Source: Tuwongella immobilis (lineage in GTDB: Bacteria > Planctomycetota > Planctomycetia > Gemmatales > Gemmataceae). Taken from it: DNA of 64,000 nt. A model generated the notes under the pieces. That model made no database searches. It was not told the DNA's origin and worked only from the letters and a program-made list of their open reading frames with translations. The stretch spans positions 6,424,920 through 6,488,919 of the forward strand of contig NZ_LR593887.1 in NCBI RefSeq assembly GCF_901538355.1, written 5' to 3'. Below are positions 61,559 to 64,000 of this stretch, in pieces (positions within the stretch are counted from its first letter, which is position 1; each line of letters begins with the position of its first letter). A program made the translations under genes and the position numbers.

Positions 61559-64000
61559 TCAGCCCACAAACACCCCAAACGCAGTCGGCAATCCGCCAAA
61601 CGATAAATCATCCGAAGGGCTGGTGGACAAGGTATTGCCCAGTGACCGAAACACGCGGACGCCCGGCGATTGGCCCTCGCCGCTGCCGGTGATCAGATCG
61701 AGTCGGCCATCGCCGTCCACATCCTTGACGGCCAACCGCACCCCGCCCCGCTCCTCGGCATCGAATGCGAATAAGTTCGCAAACGAGTTCGCAATGGCGG
61801 CATCGGACCCGGATGCGAGCAAATCGCTGTAGCGAATCGAGAGCACCCGCGGCCCGCCGCCCGGACCACCGCCAAAGACCAATTCCCCGCGACCATCGCC
61901 ATCGAAATCGCCGACCGTGACAAACGCCCCGTTTCGCAGGGTGGATTCGAACGCAAAGAAATCGTTGACCAACCGCGATGGCGACCCGTTGGTCACGCTG
62001 GCCCCGCTGAAAATGGCAATCCGCGGACCGCCGCCGAACCCCGCCGAGACGACCAATTCCGCCTGGTTATCGCCATCCAGATCGCCGACACCGACGCGTG
62101 CCCCACCTCGGAAATTCGGATCATCGATGCCGAAATAGTCGGCCAGTTGGATGAGCTGGCCGCCGTTGAGTTGGAAGACCCGCACACGCGGCCCGCCGCC
62201 CAAATCGGGGGTGACAATGATCTCATCGCGGCCATCACCATTAATGTCGCCCGCCGCGACAAACAGCCCGACATTGACCAGATTTTCGCCCGGAAAAAGA
62301 TCGGTGATCCCGAGTAAATCGCCGCCGTTGGCCCCGAGGATCCGCAGGAATCCGCCGCCGCCCGGCCCCGTGACCACGGCCTGATCCGCTTGGCCATCGC
62401 CGTCAAAATCCCCGACCGCCCCCCGCACCACGCCCCCGATTCCCGGAAACGCCCTGAACGACCCCGTCTGCGATAACCCACCCCCCGGCTGCGTAACATA
62501 CACCTGCACATTCACCCCGACAATCACCACCAACTGCTGATCGCGTGGCGGAGTCGGACGCGAATTCACCGCAATCGTCACCGTTGCGGAGGATGTTCCC
62601 CCCCGTCCATCCGTGATGGTATAAGTGAACGAATCGGTGCCAATAAACCCGACATTCGGCGTGTAGATGACTTGGTTGCCCGACTGCGAAACTTGCCCAT
62701 TGGCAGGTGCGGTCACCGACTGCAACGCGAGTGGGTCGTTATCGGGATCCGAATCGTTTTGCAGAACCGGAATGACAATCGAAATCCCAGCCGATGTCGA
62801 TGCCAAATCCGCATTCGCAACCGGCGACGCATTTCCACTCCCGTCCGGCGGTGGTGGCGGTGGCGGTGGCGGTGGCGGCGTGAGTGGGATTCCCAGACTG
62901 ACACCGGTTCCATCGTATAACACGTTATTCCCTGCGACGCTCAGTTCGGTGAATTCACGGGTGCGACCAGCTTTGGCGTCGATCAAACGATACGAGTCGT
63001 TGAGTTGAAACCCCGTACCGACCGGCACCGCTTCGAGTTTCCCTGCCAGAATCGCGCCCCCATCGGTCGTGAGTCTGCCGAATCCCCCGGCTGCACTGCC
63101 ACCCGAGATTTGCGTATTGAAGGTGCCGCGATTGTCGAAGGCTCCCGTCAGGCTGAGCACACTCCCAACGCCTAGCGACAACGTCCCCTGATTGGTGAGC
63201 GAGGATAGTCCCAAATCGGTGCCGCCACGCAGGTTGAGCGCCCCTGCGGTGGTGATGCCGGTGAGCGGAACAAACGCACCAGCCGTCGTGTTATTGACCA
63301 CAACGGTCGCACTGGGATCGCCAAGGGTGAAATTCGCGGCAAGAGCCGTGATTTCGCGGCTAAAGCGAATTTGCCCGTTGGCATTGCTGGTGTAAGTGCC
63401 CCCGTTGAGCACACCGTTGCCGTCCAAGTTCGTGAGATTGCGGGCATCCAGCGTGCCCCCCGTCGCACGCAATTCGCCGATGTTGGTGAAGGTGCCGCGA
63501 GTCGTGATGGTGCCGCCGCCGTTGGAGTGAATCAGCCCGTTGTTGATGGTCTTACCAGTATTCCCAACGAACCCGCTCAGACCACTGACGGTGATGCCGC
63601 TCCCAATGGTGAGGGTGCCGGACCCGGCGGCGTACAGGCCGTTGTCGCTTACCCCGCTGAACACCACCGACCCGGTGCCGTTGAGCGTCTGGCTGCCGGT
63701 GAACGACAGTTGCCCCCTGGAGAAGTCTCTCCCGAGGTCGGCCGTGCCGTTCAGCGTCAGCCCGCCGGCACCGATGACCGCCACGTACGTGTCGACAAAA
63801 TTGTCGAACCCGACCCGCAGCAGACCGTTCACTGTCACTCCGTCCAACACACCACCGTCGTCCACGAATACGGGCCGGTCGACCGTCACCCCGACCAGCC
63901 GGCCGATCCCGCCGACACGTAGGGAGGCGTTCGCTCCGATCGGCACGGTCCCAGGCCCGGTGATCGTCCCGGCCAGGAACAGGGTCCCACCGTTCGCGTC
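61559..64000 (-). CDS. FG-GAP / Ig-repeat surface protein (N-terminus cut by window)
   Basis: 813 residues are visible; the frame is open to the window end, so the true start is to the right of 64000. The visible part begins with beta-rich, autotransporter-like passenger repeats (GGTLFLAGTITGPG, TLNGTADLGRDFSRGQLSFTG, LTIGSGITVSGLS). A poly-Pro stretch (~TPPPPPPPPPP) comes next, then a cadherin-like/Big domain (DSDPDNDPLALQSVTAPANG and DSFTYTITDGRGGTSSATV). At least five FG-GAP units close the protein (GDFDGDGQADQAVVTGPGGG, AGDINGDGRDEIIVTPDLGGG, GDLDGDNQAELVVSAGFGGG). A calcium-binding surface or secreted adhesion protein is likely. Confidence 0.8.
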   Translation of the reverse strand, partial: DANGGTLFLAGTITGPGTVPIGANASLRVGGIGRLVGVTVDRPVFVDDGGVLDGVTVNGLLRVGFDNFVDTYVAVIGAGGLTLNGTADLGRDFSRGQLSFTGSQTLNGTGSVVFSGVSDNGLYAAGSGTLTIGSGITVSGLSGFVGNTGKTINNGLIHSNGGGTITTRGTFTNIGELRATGGTLDARNLTNLDGNGVLNGGTYTSNANGQIRFSREITALAANFTLGDPSATVVVNNTTAGAFVPLTGITTAGALNLRGGTDLGLSSLTNQGTLSLGVGSVLSLTGAFDNRGTFNTQISGGSAAGGFGRLTTDGGAILAGKLEAVPVGTGFQLNDSYRLIDAKAGRTREFTELSVAGNNVLYDGTGVSLGIPLTPPPPPPPPPPPDGSGNASPVANADLASTSAGISIVIPVLQNDSDPDNDPLALQSVTAPANGQVSQSGNQVIYTPNVGFIGTDSFTYTITDGRGGTSSATVTIAVNSRPTPPRDQQLVVIVGVNVQVYVTQPGGGLSQTGSFRAFPGIGGVVRGAVGDFDGDGQADQAVVTGPGGGGFLRILGANGGDLLGITDLFPGENLVNVGLFVAAGDINGDGRDEIIVTPDLGGGPRVRVFQLNGGQLIQLADYFGIDDPNFRGGARVGVGDLDGDNQAELVVSAGFGGGPRIAIFSGASVTNGSPSRLVNDFFAFESTLRNGAFVTVGDFDGDGRGELVFGGGPGGGPRVLSIRYSDLLASGSDAAIANSFANLFAFDAEERGGVRLAVKDVDGDGRLDLITGSGEGQSPGVRVFRSLGNTLSTSPSDDLSFGGLPTAFGVFVG

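Overview
The window looks like a chromosome segment of a planctomycete, most likely family Gemmataceae (a Gemmata or Tuwongella type of organism). Pointers are two DUF1501 proteins with twin-arginine leaders, a DUF1559 pseudopilin, three transmembrane Ser/Thr kinases of the planctomycete type, a large FG-GAP surface protein, a tetrahydromethanopterin-linked C1 gene (mtdB), a type III polyketide synthase operon and a C-terminal domain typical of Gemmataceae paralogues. The taxonomic call is inference from gene content; no rRNA is present.

Bases 1 to about 19240 form a prophage-like block. It runs: four virion or tail-fibre-like genes (39-5864); a cassette of exported proteins including a membrane-anchored papain-like protease and a holin-like protein (5938-8409), closed by a terminator; a head module with protease/scaffold, small decoration-like proteins, major capsid and connector-like genes (8508-13298); a leftward unit with a tape-measure-like protein, a tail protein and a putative lipoprotein (17406-13382); a sigma factor overlapping a ParB-domain protein (17514-18576); and a leftward pair, a ribbon-helix-helix-like protein plus a two-helix membrane protein (19240-18624). 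No integrase, terminase or portal gene lies inside the window, so the left boundary is outside it. An AT-richer stretch (19241-19778) separates this block from the chromosomal backbone.

The backbone begins with a tightly overlapping methyltransferase / FAD oxidoreductase / type III PKS operon (19779-22793). It is followed by an FHA-GAF-AAA+ regulator, an exported protein, a Ser/Thr kinase with a repeat ectodomain and a DUF1501 protein. mnmA, a DUF1559 pseudopilin and a second DUF1501 gene follow. Around the pseudopilin lie two inverted copies of a roughly 160 bp structured repeat, each in the 3' flank of a gene read in the same sense. Next come lysS, a LolCD-like ABC exporter and an ilvE-type aminotransferase. 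A leftward operon then carries mtdB, a Gemmataceae-domain protein and a DUF1464 kinase-like protein, followed by a second kinase and an exported EEP phosphatase or nuclease.

From 45.4 kb the two halves of the plant and fungal Tm-1 protein appear as separate divergent genes. They are followed by a TPR membrane protein, a dihaem cytochrome c peroxidase, yceH, a 1207-residue zinc-ribbon / propeller membrane protein, a U32 (RlhA-like) protein, a zinc-finger kinase with a beta-helix ectodomain, and the C-terminal part of an FG-GAP surface protein cut by the window end.

The points most worth a second look are the structured 3'-flank repeat with paired compensatory changes, the papain-like protease cassette in the prophage with a hairpin over its first ribosome binding site, the duplicated domain and shared tail motif in the prophage lipoprotein, and the RHH/membrane-protein pair at the prophage edge.
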